Notes under the pieces: model-generated
Told to the model about the DNA's origin: nothing
The model's input: the letters and a program-made list of their open reading frames with translations, nothing else
Database searches by the model: none
In this document: positions 37,415-45,366 of the stretch, piece after piece
How the letters are laid out: the number at the start of each line of letters is the position of its first letter
How positions within the stretch are numbered: the stretch's first letter is position 1
Assembly: GCF_017308985.1 (NCBI RefSeq)
Contig: NZ_JADWPE010000003.1
Location: 744,001-808,000, forward strand
Direction of reading: 5' to 3'
DNA from: Lysobacter changpingensis
GTDB lineage: Bacteria; Pseudomonadota; Gammaproteobacteria; Xanthomonadales; Xanthomonadaceae
Length of the DNA stretch: 64,000 nucleotides
Translations under genes and position numbers: made by a program

Positions 37415-38959
37415 TCAGCCGGTCTGGGCGTCGTCCTGCGCGGTGACGGCGATGAACTGCGTGGAACCCTGGCGGCGGACCAGCAGCATCACGGTGTCGC
37501 CGGACTTCACCGAGCCCAGCTCCTTGTCGAGCGCGGCGGCGGAGCCGACCGCGCTGCGGCCGACCTGCAGGACCACATCGCCCGGACGCAGGCCGGCTTC
37601 GGCGCCGGAGTCGCCCGGGTTGCGGATCAGCACGCCCTCGCCCGACCGCAGGCCCAGGCGCTGGCGTTCGCCCGCCGACAGGTCCTGACCGACCAGGCCC
37701 AGTGCGTTGCCGGACGACGGCTTGGCGGAACCGCCATCGGTGGCCGGCCGCGGGGTCGCCCGACCGTTGCCGGCCAGCTCGTCCAGTTCGTTGACGGTCA
37801 CGGTCTTGTCGATCGTGCGCCCGTCGCGGATCAGCGTGACCTTCGCCTTCGTGCCCGGCGCCATGTTGCCGATGATCGGCGGCAGGTCGGCCGAATCGTC
37901 GATGGTGCGGCCGTCGACGGCGCGGATCACGTCGCCGCGTTCGATGCCGGCCTTTTCCGCCGGGCTGCCGGGCAGCACGTCGGCGATCAGCGCGCCGCTG
38001 CTGTCGGGCAGGCCGAGCGCCTTCGCCGATTCGCTGGTCAGCGCCTGCACCTGCACGCCCAACTGGCCGCGGCTGACCTTGCCGGTCGCGCGCAGCTGTT
38101 CGGCCGCGCTCATCGCGACGTCGATCGGGATCGCGAAGCTCACGCCCATGTAGCCGCCGGAGTTGCTGAAGATCTGCGAATTGATGCCGACCACTTCGCC
38201 GCTGGTGTTGAGCAGCGGGCCGCCCGAGTTGCCCTGGTTGATGGCCACGTCGGTCTGGATGAAGGGCACGTAGCGCTGGTTCGCGTACGGGTTGGCGCGG
38301 CCGACCGCGCTGACGATGCCGGCGGTCACCGAATGATCCAGGCCGAACGGCGAACCGATGGCGATCACCCACTGACCGGCCTTCGTCGCATTCGCTGGCG
38401 CCATGCGCAGGAACGGCAGGCCCTTGGCGTCGATCTTCAGCAGCGCGACGTCCGACTGCTCGTCGCTGCCGACGACCTTGGCCGGGAACTCGCGACGATC
38501 CGACAGCGTGACCGTCACGCTGTCCGCGCCATCGACCACGTGGTGGTTGGTCATGACGTAGCCGTCGGCCGACATCAGGAAGCCGCTGCCCAGCGAGGTG
38601 CCGCCGCCGCGCGGGCCGCGCGGACCCGGGCCGCCGGGACCGCCGGGGAACGGCAGCTCATCGCCGAAGAAGCGGCGGAAGATTTCGGGAATCTGCTCCT
38701 CGTCCGGCATCTGCCCGCGCGCGGTGCGACGCGGCGCGACTTCGGCGCGGATGTTGACCACGGCCGGGCCGACACGCTGCACCAGGTTGGTGAAGTCCGG
38801 CAGGCCCGAGACCAGCGGCGGCGCCGGCGTCGCGGCAGGCGGCTGTGCGATCGGATTCGCGGGCGGCTGCGCCGTGCAGGCGACCGGGAGCGCCGCGGCG
38901 ATCGCGGCGACCAGGAAGATGCTGCGCAGGGAGGAACGGGGCGTGCGGTTCATCGGCAT
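37415..38959 (-). CDS. Do-family periplasmic serine protease (DegQ/MucD type)
   Basis: A 514-residue HtrA-type protease and chaperone for misfolded envelope proteins. After a signal peptide (hydrophobic stretch FLVAAIAAALPVA) and a Pro/Ala linker, the trypsin-like domain carries His140 (TNHHVVDGA), Asp170 (SDVALLKID) and Ser245 (GNSGGPLL). Two PDZ domains follow at about 290-385 and 405-505. A Gly/Pro-rich loop (FPGGPGGPGPRGPRGGG) occupies the LA-loop position. The order rpoE-rseA-degQ matches the algU-mucA...mucD logic of pseudomonads, so sigma-E control is expected. Two ATGs six bases apart (38959 and 38953) could serve as start. Confidence 0.94.
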   Translation of the reverse strand: MPMNRTPRSSLRSIFLVAAIAAALPVACTAQPPANPIAQPPAATPAPPLVSGLPDFTNLVQRVGPAVVNIRAEVAPRRTARGQMPDEEQIPEIFRRFFGDELPFPGGPGGPGPRGPRGGGTSLGSGFLMSADGYVMTNHHVVDGADSVTVTLSDRREFPAKVVGSDEQSDVALLKIDAKGLPFLRMAPANATKAGQWVIAIGSPFGLDHSVTAGIVSAVGRANPYANQRYVPFIQTDVAINQGNSGGPLLNTSGEVVGINSQIFSNSGGYMGVSFAIPIDVAMSAAEQLRATGKVSRGQLGVQVQALTSESAKALGLPDSSGALIADVLPGSPAEKAGIERGDVIRAVDGRTIDDSADLPPIIGNMAPGTKAKVTLIRDGRTIDKTVTVNELDELAGNGRATPRPATDGGSAKPSSGNALGLVGQDLSAGERQRLGLRSGEGVLIRNPGDSGAEAGLRPGDVVLQVGRSAVGSAAALDKELGSVKSGDTVMLLVRRQGSTQFIAVTAQDDAQTG

Positions 38960-39068
38960 CGGGCCTCGGGAAAACGTTGGGATGAGTGTGGGCGGTACGC
39001 CGTTTTCACGGCGCGAGGAAGGGGGGATCGCTGCGGGCCCGATCGCGGGAGCGGGCCCGTCCGTGGGG

Positions 39069-40001
39069 TCAGTCCTGGGACTCGCGTGGCGCCGGGCTTT
39101 CTTCGGCGGCGGGCATCGCGGTCTGCGGCTCGAACGGATAGAACGAAGGCGAGGCGGCGCTGTTTCCGCCGAAGCTGGCGGTCAGCGCGCCGCTGCCGCC
39201 GTACTGCGGCAACACCGCGCGCGGCCAAGGACGCGAAGCCGGCTCCATGTGTTCGGGCTGGAACGGCTTCGCCGGAGTCGGCGCGACAATCGCCGGGGTC
39301 GCATCGGCGACGGCGGTGCGGGCGATGTCGGCACTCGCGACGGTGGGTTGCTCGATCGCACGCGTGACGCGTGGCACGCGTGGATTCGTGTTGCGCGCGG
39401 CGCGGCTGGCGCGACGCGGGGCCTCGATCGCGGCCACGGCCGCCGCGCTCGCGGCGAGCGTGGCGCCCGGCGACTGCGGATCGGTCGTGCCCGGCGTCGC
39501 GGGCGTGGCGGCCGGTGCGACCGGCGCGCGCGAGGCCGCACCGGCGGCGATGCGCGACACCGCGGCGGCGCCCGGCGCGCTGGCGACCTGGGGAGAAACG
39601 CGATCGCCCGTCGAAGGCGCGTCGTCGGTGAACGGTCGCGTCACGAACAACGCCGCGACCGCGACCGATGCCGCGAGCGCACCGCCCATCCAGCCGCCGG
39701 CCCAGGCGCGCCGTCCGCCGGCGGCTTTCGCCGGCATCGCGACATGCAGCGATTCCTCTTCGCGGATCGCCAGCGCCACGCGATCGGCGAAACCGCTCCC
39801 TGCGATGCCCTGCGCCTGTCCGCGCAACGCGTCGCCGTACAACTGCCAGCGGCCGACGGTGTCGCGCCACTGCACGTCGTGGCCCAGCCGCTTCAACGCG
39901 AAGCGCGCTTCGTCGCCGCGCAACTCGCCGTCGAACAGCGCGCACAGCGTCTCGCGGTCCTGGGTGGGTCGATCGTCGATGGAACGTTGGTTGGAAGTCA
40001 T
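39069..40001 (-). CDS. rseA: RseA/MucA-type anti-sigma-E factor
   Basis: A 310-residue inner-membrane protein that should hold sigma-E inactive until cleaved under envelope stress. The N-terminal cytoplasmic domain has LCALFDGELRGDEARFALKR and RWQLYGDALRG, the RseA sigma-binding pattern. One membrane helix (GGALAASVAVAALFVT) lies at about 105-121, followed by a long Ala/Pro/Thr-rich periplasmic part with no recognised fold. The ATG at 40001 overlaps the rpoE stop as ATGA. No rseB homologue follows; degQ comes next instead. Confidence 0.85.
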   Translation of the reverse strand: MTSNQRSIDDRPTQDRETLCALFDGELRGDEARFALKRLGHDVQWRDTVGRWQLYGDALRGQAQGIAGSGFADRVALAIREEESLHVAMPAKAAGGRRAWAGGWMGGALAASVAVAALFVTRPFTDDAPSTGDRVSPQVASAPGAAAVSRIAAGAASRAPVAPAATPATPGTTDPQSPGATLAASAAAVAAIEAPRRASRAARNTNPRVPRVTRAIEQPTVASADIARTAVADATPAIVAPTPAKPFQPEHMEPASRPWPRAVLPQYGGSGALTASFGGNSAASPSFYPFEPQTAMPAAEESPAPRESQD

Positions 40002-40618
40002 CGCTTGGTGGCTTTCGCAGTGTCGTGGTCCAGCAGGGGCCGCAGTTCGGTATCGATCGCCTCGCGCGCGCGGAAGATGCGCGAGCGGACCGTACCGATG
40101 GGGCACCCCATCTTCTGCGCGATGTCCTCGTAGCTCAGGCCGTCCACCTCGCGCAGGGTGATCGCGGCCCTCAGTTCCTCCGGCAGTCCTTCGACCACAC
40201 GCATCACCGTGCGTTCGATTTCCTGCCGCAACAGTTCATGTTCCGGCGTGTCGGTGTCGCGCAGCCGCGTGCCGGTGTCGAACAGTTCCGCCTCGCCGGC
40301 GTCGACGTCGTCCGTCGGGGGGCGGCGGTTCTGTGCGACCAGGTGGTTCTTGGCGGTATTCACGGCGATACGGTGCAACCATGTATAGAACTGCGCGTCG
40401 CCCCGGAAGTTCGGCAGCGCCCGGTAGGCGCGGATGAAGGTTTCCTGGGCCACGTCCTGGCATTCGCTCCAGTCGGCGACGTAGCGGCCGATCAGCGCGG
40501 TGATCCGGTGCTGGTACTTGCGCACCAGCGCATCGAAGGCCGCGCCGTCGCCTCGCTGCACGCGCGCGACCAGCTCCTGGTCCAACTCAGCATCTTTGTG
40601 CAACGTCGTTTCGGCCAT
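39998..40618 (-). CDS. rpoE: RNA polymerase sigma-E factor (RpoE/AlgU)
   Basis: A 206-residue ECF sigma factor for envelope stress. Region 2 has AFDALVRKYQHRITALIGRY, ECQDVAQETFIRAYRALPNF and FYTWLHRIAVNTAKNHL; region 4 has GLPEELRAAITLREVDGLSY and AQKMGCPIGTVRSRIFRAR, nearly identical to AlgU/RpoE. It is coupled by ATGA to rseA. Just upstream is a sigma-E-like promoter and three GTTCAAC repeats, which suggests autoregulation. The divergent neighbour is the FadJ-like gene. Confidence 0.96.
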   Translation of the reverse strand: MAETTLHKDAELDQELVARVQRGDGAAFDALVRKYQHRITALIGRYVADWSECQDVAQETFIRAYRALPNFRGDAQFYTWLHRIAVNTAKNHLVAQNRRPPTDDVDAGEAELFDTGTRLRDTDTPEHELLRQEIERTVMRVVEGLPEELRAAITLREVDGLSYEDIAQKMGCPIGTVRSRIFRAREAIDTELRPLLDHDTAKATKR

Positions 40619-40658
40619 ACCGCGCCGGCGCTCCTGTCAGCTCGGCCATGGCCGAACG

Positions 40659-40686
40659 AATGGACAACCCCGGAGGACGAAAGTTC
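40659..40686 (-). promoter_or_regulatory. Candidate sigma-E promoter of rpoE
   Basis: On the minus strand GAACTT (40681-40686) is followed by a 16-bp spacer and TCCATT (40659-40664). The -35 matches the sigma-E consensus; the -10 only partly (TC then A). It is 40 bp from the rpoE start and in the right orientation for autoregulation, known for sigma-E operons. Confidence 0.45.
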
Positions 40687-40713
40687 AACGGCGGGTTCAA
40701 CGCGACGTTCAAC
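40683..40713. repeat. Three GTTCAAC direct repeats at 12-bp spacing
   Basis: GTTCAAC occurs at 40683-40689, 40695-40701 and 40707-40713, with 5-bp spacers, so the period is exactly 12 bp. The first copy overlaps the candidate -35 of the rpoE promoter (read GTTGAAC on the minus strand). This geometry is typical of binding sites for a protein on one face of the helix. Confidence 0.6.
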
Positions 40714-40877
40714 GGGGCGAAGACTGAATCACGATCATTAATGGGGATGCGCCGATGGCCCGCAAGCGCCGGCCGTCAGGGGTCCGGCGGGAGGTGCGGA
40801 AGACGCGGCGATTGACGCCGGCGAAACATCCTCGGGATGATAGCGGTCTCTCCATACCTGAACGGATGGTGCCTCCC

Positions 40878-42959
40878 ATGACGGCTGGCTTCGACGGTCT
40901 TCGCTTCCAGCACTGGCAGACCGAGCTGCGCCCCGACGGCGTGCTGCTGCTGTCCTTCGACAAGGCCGGCACGCCGGTGAACACGTTCTCGCAGGACGTG
41001 CTGATCGAACTGGACACCCTGATCGAACGCCTCGCGCTGGATCCGCCCAAGGGCGTGGTGCTGCGCTCGGCCAAGACCTCGGGCTTCATCGCCGGCGCCG
41101 ACATCCGGGAATTCCAGGCCTTCGACGAAAAGGGCACGGTCGGCGACGCGATCCGTCGCGGCCAGCAGACCTTCCAGCGCCTGGCCGAACTGCCCTGCCC
41201 AACGGTCGCGGCGATCCACGGCTTCTGCATGGGCGGCGGCACCGAGATCTCGCTGGCGTGCCGCTACCGCGTCGCCAGCAACGATCCGTCCACGCGCATC
41301 GGCCTGCCGGAAGTGAAGCTCGGCATTTTCCCGGGCTGGGGCGGCAGCGTGCGCCTGCCGCGCCTGATCGGCGCGCCGGCGGCGTTCGACATGATGCTGA
41401 CCGGCCGCACGCTCTCGGCCTCGGCCGCGCGCGCGAACGGGCTGGTGGACAAGGTCACCGATCCCGCCACGCTGGTCGACGTTGCGGTCGCCTTCGCGCT
41501 GAGGGCCGGCGCGCAGCGTCCGTTCAAGCAGCGCTTCCTCGGCTGGGCGACGAACACCCTGCCCGCCCGCAAGCTGCTCGCGCCGATGCTGACCAAGCAG
41601 GTCGCACGCAAGGCGCGCAGGGAGCACTACCCCGCGCCGTACGCACTGATCAACAGCTGGGCGAACGTGGGCGGCGGCATCCAGCAGCAGCTCTCGGCCG
41701 AACGCAAGGCGGTGGTGAAGCTCGCGTCCACGCCGACCGCGCGCAATCTCATCCGCGTGTTCTTCCTGCAGGAACGGCTGAAGGGCCTGGGCGGAAAGGA
41801 TCACGGCATCCGCCATGTCCACTTGGTCGGCGCCGGCGTGATGGGCGGCGACATCGCCGCATGGTCGGCGTGCAAGGGGTTCGACGTCACGCTGCAGGAT
41901 CGCGAACAGCGCTTCATCGATGCCGCGCTGACCCGCGCGCAGGCCCTGTTCGAGAAGAAGGTGAAGGACGAAGGCAAGCGAGCCTCGGTCGCGGCGCGGT
42001 TGAAGGGCGACCTCGCCGGCGACGGCGTGGCCGATGCGGACCTCGTCATCGAGGCGATCATCGAGAACGCCGAAGCCAAGCGCGAGTTGTACGCCTCGCT
42101 CGAGCCGCGCATGAAGTTCGACGCGCTGCTGACGACCAACACCTCGTCGATCCCGCTGACCGAACTGCGCGAACACATCGCGCGTCCCGTGCATTTCGCC
42201 GGCCTGCACTACTTCAACCCGGTGGCGCTGATGCCGCTGGTGGAAATCATCCACCACGATCGCGTCGCGCCGCAGACGGAGCAGCGCCTGGCGGCGTTCT
42301 GCAAGGCGATCGACAAACTGCCGGTGCCGGTCGCGGGCACGCCGGGCTTCCTCGTCAACCGCGTGCTGTTCCCGTACATGCTCGAGGCGGCGACCGCCTA
42401 CGCCGATGGCATTCCGGGCGCGGCGATCGACAAGGCCGCGGTGAAGTTCGGCATGCCGATGGGCCCGATCGAACTGATCGACACGGTGGGCCTGGACGTC
42501 GCGGCGGGCGTGGGCGCGGAGCTCGCGCCGTTCCTCGGCCTGCCGATCCCGGCGTCGCTCTCCACGCCGCCGCAAGCCGGAAAGCGAGGCAAGAAGGACG
42601 GCCAGGGCCTGTACAAATGGGAGAACGGCAAACCGGTGAAGCCCGCGCTGCCGAAGGATTACCAGATCCCCTCCGATCTGGAGGACCGCCTGATCATGCC
42701 GCTGATCAACGAAGCGGTGGCGTGCCTGCACGAAGGCGTGGTGGACGATGCGGAACTGCTCGACGCCGGCGTGATCTTCGGCACCGGCTTCGCCCCGTTC
42801 CGCGGCGGCCCGATCCAGTACGTGCGCGAAACGGGCGTCGACAACCTGGTGGCGCGACTGGAGATCCTCCAGCAGCGCTACGGCGATCGTTTCAAGCCGC
42901 GACCGGGCTGGGACAATCCGACGCTGCGCGGGCAGGCTGCGGTTTCGCGGGCGGCCTGA
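40878..42959 (+). CDS. FadB/FadJ-like fatty-acid oxidation protein (enoyl-CoA hydratase + 3-hydroxyacyl-CoA dehydrogenase)
   Basis: A 693-residue bifunctional beta-oxidation enzyme. The N-terminal crotonase part has KTSGFIAGADIREFQ (oxyanion loop), GFCMGGGTEISLACRY and LPEVKLGIFPGWGGSVRLP with the catalytic Glu. The dehydrogenase part has HLVGAGVMGGDIAAWSA (NAD site), TTNTSSIPLTEL and the catalytic His in LHYFNPVALMPLVEII. Both activities look intact. The FadJ-style trimming and the absence of a thiolase gene beside it suggest an unlinked beta subunit. I use the ATG at 40878; another ATG lies 12 bp upstream. It is divergent from rpoE. Confidence 0.92.
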   Translation: MTAGFDGLRFQHWQTELRPDGVLLLSFDKAGTPVNTFSQDVLIELDTLIERLALDPPKGVVLRSAKTSGFIAGADIREFQAFDEKGTVGDAIRRGQQTFQRLAELPCPTVAAIHGFCMGGGTEISLACRYRVASNDPSTRIGLPEVKLGIFPGWGGSVRLPRLIGAPAAFDMMLTGRTLSASAARANGLVDKVTDPATLVDVAVAFALRAGAQRPFKQRFLGWATNTLPARKLLAPMLTKQVARKARREHYPAPYALINSWANVGGGIQQQLSAERKAVVKLASTPTARNLIRVFFLQERLKGLGGKDHGIRHVHLVGAGVMGGDIAAWSACKGFDVTLQDREQRFIDAALTRAQALFEKKVKDEGKRASVAARLKGDLAGDGVADADLVIEAIIENAEAKRELYASLEPRMKFDALLTTNTSSIPLTELREHIARPVHFAGLHYFNPVALMPLVEIIHHDRVAPQTEQRLAAFCKAIDKLPVPVAGTPGFLVNRVLFPYMLEAATAYADGIPGAAIDKAAVKFGMPMGPIELIDTVGLDVAAGVGAELAPFLGLPIPASLSTPPQAGKRGKKDGQGLYKWENGKPVKPALPKDYQIPSDLEDRLIMPLINEAVACLHEGVVDDAELLDAGVIFGTGFAPFRGGPIQYVRETGVDNLVARLEILQQRYGDRFKPRPGWDNPTLRGQAAVSRAA

Positions 42960-43078
42960 CGCGCCTGGCTCGGCGGCTCGTGGTGCGGGCCGGCAATAAC
43001 TGCTCCGTGCGTGGAGCGCGGCGTTTTTGTCGCTCATCACGTTGCAAGCGGGGATGACGAGCAAAGAGCAGCCGCTTT

Positions 43079-43157
43079 TGTAGCCCGGGTAAGCGAAGCG
43101 CACCCGGGAGCGCGGTCGCCTCTCCAACCCGGGTGCGCTTCGCTTACCCGGGCTACA
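43079..43157. repeat. Long hairpin repeat with perfect 30-bp arms
   Basis: The 30 bases at 43079-43108 (starting TGTAGCCCGGGTAAGCG) are the exact reverse complement of 43128-43157, with a 19-bp loop. The same 30-mer occurs once more, as a single arm, at 62782-62811. The unit contains CCCGGGTAAGCGAAGCG and looks like a mobile palindromic element of the REP/BIME type, though it is not related by sequence to the GTCATTCC family. Confidence 0.8.
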
Positions 43158-43217
43158 GGAGCAAGCCGTGTCCCGCGAAGGATTGTCGTACCGGGAAGAT
43201 CGTCATCCCAAGAAGAT

Positions 43218-43245
43218 CGTCATCCCGGCTTTCGCCGGGATGACG
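43218..43245. repeat. REP-like GTCATCCC palindrome, copy 2
   Basis: Perfect 12-bp arms CGTCATCCCGGC (43218-43229) and GCCGGGATGACG (43234-43245) around a TTTC loop. It is the most symmetric copy of the family and is directly joined to the glycosyltransferase remnant at its right end. Confidence 0.75.
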
Positions 43246-43246
43246 C

Positions 43247-43372
43247 GATCCTGCGGCTGCGAAGTTGCGTGATGCGCTCGGCGTGAGGGCCCGCGAATTC
43301 GTGGCGAAGCGTTTCAGCTATCCGGTCATCGCCGGGCAGCTGCTGGATTTCCTCGACGGCGCGCCGCGTTGA
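43247..43372 (+). pseudogene. C-terminal remnant of a glycosyltransferase (GT4-like)
   Basis: The open frame of about 41 codons reads KLRDALGVRAREFVAKRF then SYPVIAGQLLDFLDGAPR and stops at 43370-43372. This is the usual end of a GT4-type glycosyltransferase (a GxxAREFV..RFSY helix). No start or catalytic domain precedes it: the frame is closed upstream by a TGA at 43241-43243 inside the REP-like palindrome. It ends 16 bp before the pilZ stop on the other strand. An accidental open frame cannot be excluded, but the match is residue by residue over about 30 positions. Confidence 0.5.
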
Positions 43373-43388
43373 TCCAGCCGCGCGCGGC

Positions 43389-43754
43389 TCACATCGTATG
43401 CGTCGGCCGCTCGGCGGTAAGCGTGCCGGCCAGCAGCGCTTCGATCTTGCCCTTCACGGTTTCGCCTTCGGCGGTGTCGGCGAACTGCACGCCGATGCCG
43501 GCCGGGCGGTTGCCCTGCGCGCCCACCGGCGTCACCCAGACGACCTTGCCGGCGACCGGCAGGCGTTCGCTCGATTCGGGCAGCGTGAGCAGCAGGAAGA
43601 CCTCGTCGCCGAGGAAGTAGCGCTTGGGCGTGGGCACGAAGATGCCGCCGCTCTTGAGGAACGGCATGTAGGCGCTGTAGAGCTGCGCCTTGTCCTTGAT
43701 CGCGCACGACAGGATGCCCTGGCGCGCGCCGCCCGCTGCGTTCATACCGCTCAT
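43389..43754 (-). CDS. pilZ: Type IV pilus PilZ protein
   Basis: A 121-residue PilZ-domain protein needed for type IV pilus biogenesis. It matches the Xanthomonas PilZ that does not bind cyclic-di-GMP: RQGILSCAIKDKAQLYSAYM, the block GGIFVPTPKRYFLGDEVFL, LPVAGKVVWVTP, and a THTM end, with no RxxxR motif. The ATG at 43754 overlaps the holB stop (ATGA); an ATG nine bases further has better Shine-Dalgarno spacing to AGGAG, so either could be used. I keep the first because relatives start MSxMN. It is the last gene of the pab-mltG-tmk-holB run. Confidence 0.92.
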   Translation of the reverse strand: MSGMNAAGGARQGILSCAIKDKAQLYSAYMPFLKSGGIFVPTPKRYFLGDEVFLLLTLPESSERLPVAGKVVWVTPVGAQGNRPAGIGVQFADTAEGETVKGKIEALLAGTLTAERPTHTM

Positions 43755-44731
43755 CTCCTGCTTCCCCCTGACGCCCGGGCGCCGCTCGCGCCGCGCCAGG
43801 CCAGCAACAATTCGGTGACCGCGAGGTCCGCCCGCACGGTCGTGCGCAGCAGATCCCGGGTCCGGTTCGCCTGGTCGAACCACGCGGCCAGACTGCGCGT
43901 TCGCACAGGGTCGGTCAAGCCGGATGCCTCGGCCAGCGCGAGGTCCGCGGCGTGCCGCAGACGCAGCGCCGCCTGTTCATCCCCGACCCAGCGCTGGGCG
44001 ATTTCCACGGCCCCCTCGTCGCCGCGACCCAGCTTCGCCAGATCGGCGGCGACGTCGCGGCGCAGCTTGAGGCCGTCGTTCTCCAGCCATTCGTGCGCCA
44101 GGCCCGGATGCCCGCGCGCGGCGTCGAGCGCTTCGCGCGCGGCGGCCTCGGCGTGCCCGCACGCGCGCAGCCACGCCAGCGCGTCGTCGTGCGGCGGCAA
44201 CCTGAATTCGTAACGCTGGCAGCGGCTGCGGATCGTCGCCGTCAATCGCGCCGGATGCGCGCTCACCAGCCACAGGTAGCGACCCGGCACCGGTTCCTCC
44301 AGCGTCTTCAGCAACGCGTTGCACGCGGCGTTGTTGATGGCTTCGGCCGGGTCGAGGATCGCCACCTGCGCGCCACCGTATTGCGGCGTCAGCGCGAGCT
44401 GCTCGGACAGCTGGCGGATCTGCTCGATCACGATCTCGGTGCGCAGCCGCGTGCCTTCCTTGTTCGGAACGAACGAGACGACGTGGTAATCCGGATGCGT
44501 GCCGGCGTCGATCAGGTGGCAGCTCCGGCAGGCGCCGCAGGGCTCGCCGCCGGCGACCGGCTGCTGGCACAGCACGCGTCGCGCGACGCGTTCGGCCACG
44601 GCGCGCTTGCCCAGTTTCGCCGGGCCGCAGAACAACAGCCCGTGCGCGAGCCGTCCCGCGTCGAGCGCCGTCACGGCCTGTTCGTACACGCGCTGCTGCC
44701 ACGGCGCGAAGTTCGGGATCGCGGCGATCAT
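43751..44731 (-). CDS. holB: DNA polymerase III subunit delta'
   Basis: HolB is the delta' subunit of the clamp loader. The 326 residues have a degenerate P-loop GPAKLGKRAVAERVA (no Ser/Thr after GK, as in delta'), a zinc finger in LCQQPVAGGEPCGACRSCH, and the SRC-type motif TATIRSRCQRYEF. The start is the ATG at 44731, which overlaps the tmk stop by 4 bp. The C-terminal third is helical. Confidence 0.95.
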   Translation of the reverse strand: MIAAIPNFAPWQQRVYEQAVTALDAGRLAHGLLFCGPAKLGKRAVAERVARRVLCQQPVAGGEPCGACRSCHLIDAGTHPDYHVVSFVPNKEGTRLRTEIVIEQIRQLSEQLALTPQYGGAQVAILDPAEAINNAACNALLKTLEEPVPGRYLWLVSAHPARLTATIRSRCQRYEFRLPPHDDALAWLRACGHAEAAAREALDAARGHPGLAHEWLENDGLKLRRDVAADLAKLGRGDEGAVEIAQRWVGDEQAALRLRHAADLALAEASGLTDPVRTRSLAAWFDQANRTRDLLRTTVRADLAVTELLLAWRGASGARASGGSRR

Positions 44732-45366
44732 GCGTTCGCTTCCATCCATGCGCGCAGGTGCGCGACCGCCTGCGCGGCGACGATGTCGGCCGGCTGCGTG
44801 GCGTCGATCACGCGGAACCGCGCCGGTTCGGCCGCGGCGCGCGCGAGGTAGCCTTCGCGCACGCGTTCGAAGAAGTCCTCGCGTTCGGCCTCGATGCGAT
44901 CGGCGGCGCCGCGTCCGCGCGCGCGTTGCAGACCGATGGCCACCGGCACGTCGAGCAGCAGCGTCATGCCGGGCGCGATGCCGACCACGCGCCGTTCCAG
45001 TTCGCCGATGAACGCCGCATCGCCGCCGCGCGCCGCGCCCTGGTAGGCGTAACTGGCGTCGGTGAAACGATCGCTGATCACCCACGCGCCGCGCTCCAGC
45101 GCCGGCACGATGGTTTCGCGCACGTGCTGCGCGCGCGCCGCGAAGACCAGCAGCAGCTCGGCTTCGGACGTGGGCGTTTCATGGTGCGTGTCGAGCAGCA
45201 GGCCGCGGATCTGTTCGGCCAGCGGCGTGCCGCCGGGCTCGCGCGTGACCACGGTCGCGCGCGAGTCGTTCGACAGCACGTCGCGCAATGCCGCGAGCAC
45301 GGTCGACTTGCCGGCGCCCTCGCTGCCTTCCAGCGTGATGAAGCGTGGATACGAACGCAGCGTCAT
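44728..45366 (-). CDS. tmk: Thymidylate kinase
   Basis: Tmk phosphorylates dTMP to dTDP. The 212 residues have the P-loop EGSEGAGKST, the dTMP-binding REPGGTPLAEQIR, and SDRFTDASYAYQGAARG (the DR[FY/H] motif). The ATG at 45366 overlaps the mltG stop (ATGA) and the stop overlaps holB, so all three are coupled. Confidence 0.97.
   Translation of the reverse strand: MTLRSYPRFITLEGSEGAGKSTVLAALRDVLSNDSRATVVTREPGGTPLAEQIRGLLLDTHHETPTSEAELLLVFAARAQHVRETIVPALERGAWVISDRFTDASYAYQGAARGGDAAFIGELERRVVGIAPGMTLLLDVPVAIGLQRARGRGAADRIEAEREDFFERVREGYLARAAAEPARFRVIDATQPADIVAAQAVAHLRAWMEANA

Larger units (their letters stand above)
42960..43388. other. Repeat-rich gap between the FadJ-like gene and pilZ
   Basis: These 429 bp hold, from left to right, nothing clear to about 43050, a long hairpin repeat (43079-43157), one REP-like palindrome (43218-43245), and the tail of a broken glycosyltransferase gene (43247-43372). 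There is no intact gene. Partial repeat pieces (GTCATCCC at 43202-43209, GGGATGACG at 43051-43059) suggest that the region was assembled by repeated events. Confidence 0.7.

Noticed and set aside
37415-38959. DegQ as a lipoprotein (Cys in LPVACTAQ)
   Set aside because: Pro at the -3 position is a poor lipobox; a normal signal peptide fits better, so I did not call it a lipoprotein.
43079-43157. The 30-bp hairpin as a CRISPR repeat or transcription terminator
   Set aside because: Only three copies, no regular spacers and no cas genes; and no U-run after the hairpin on either strand.
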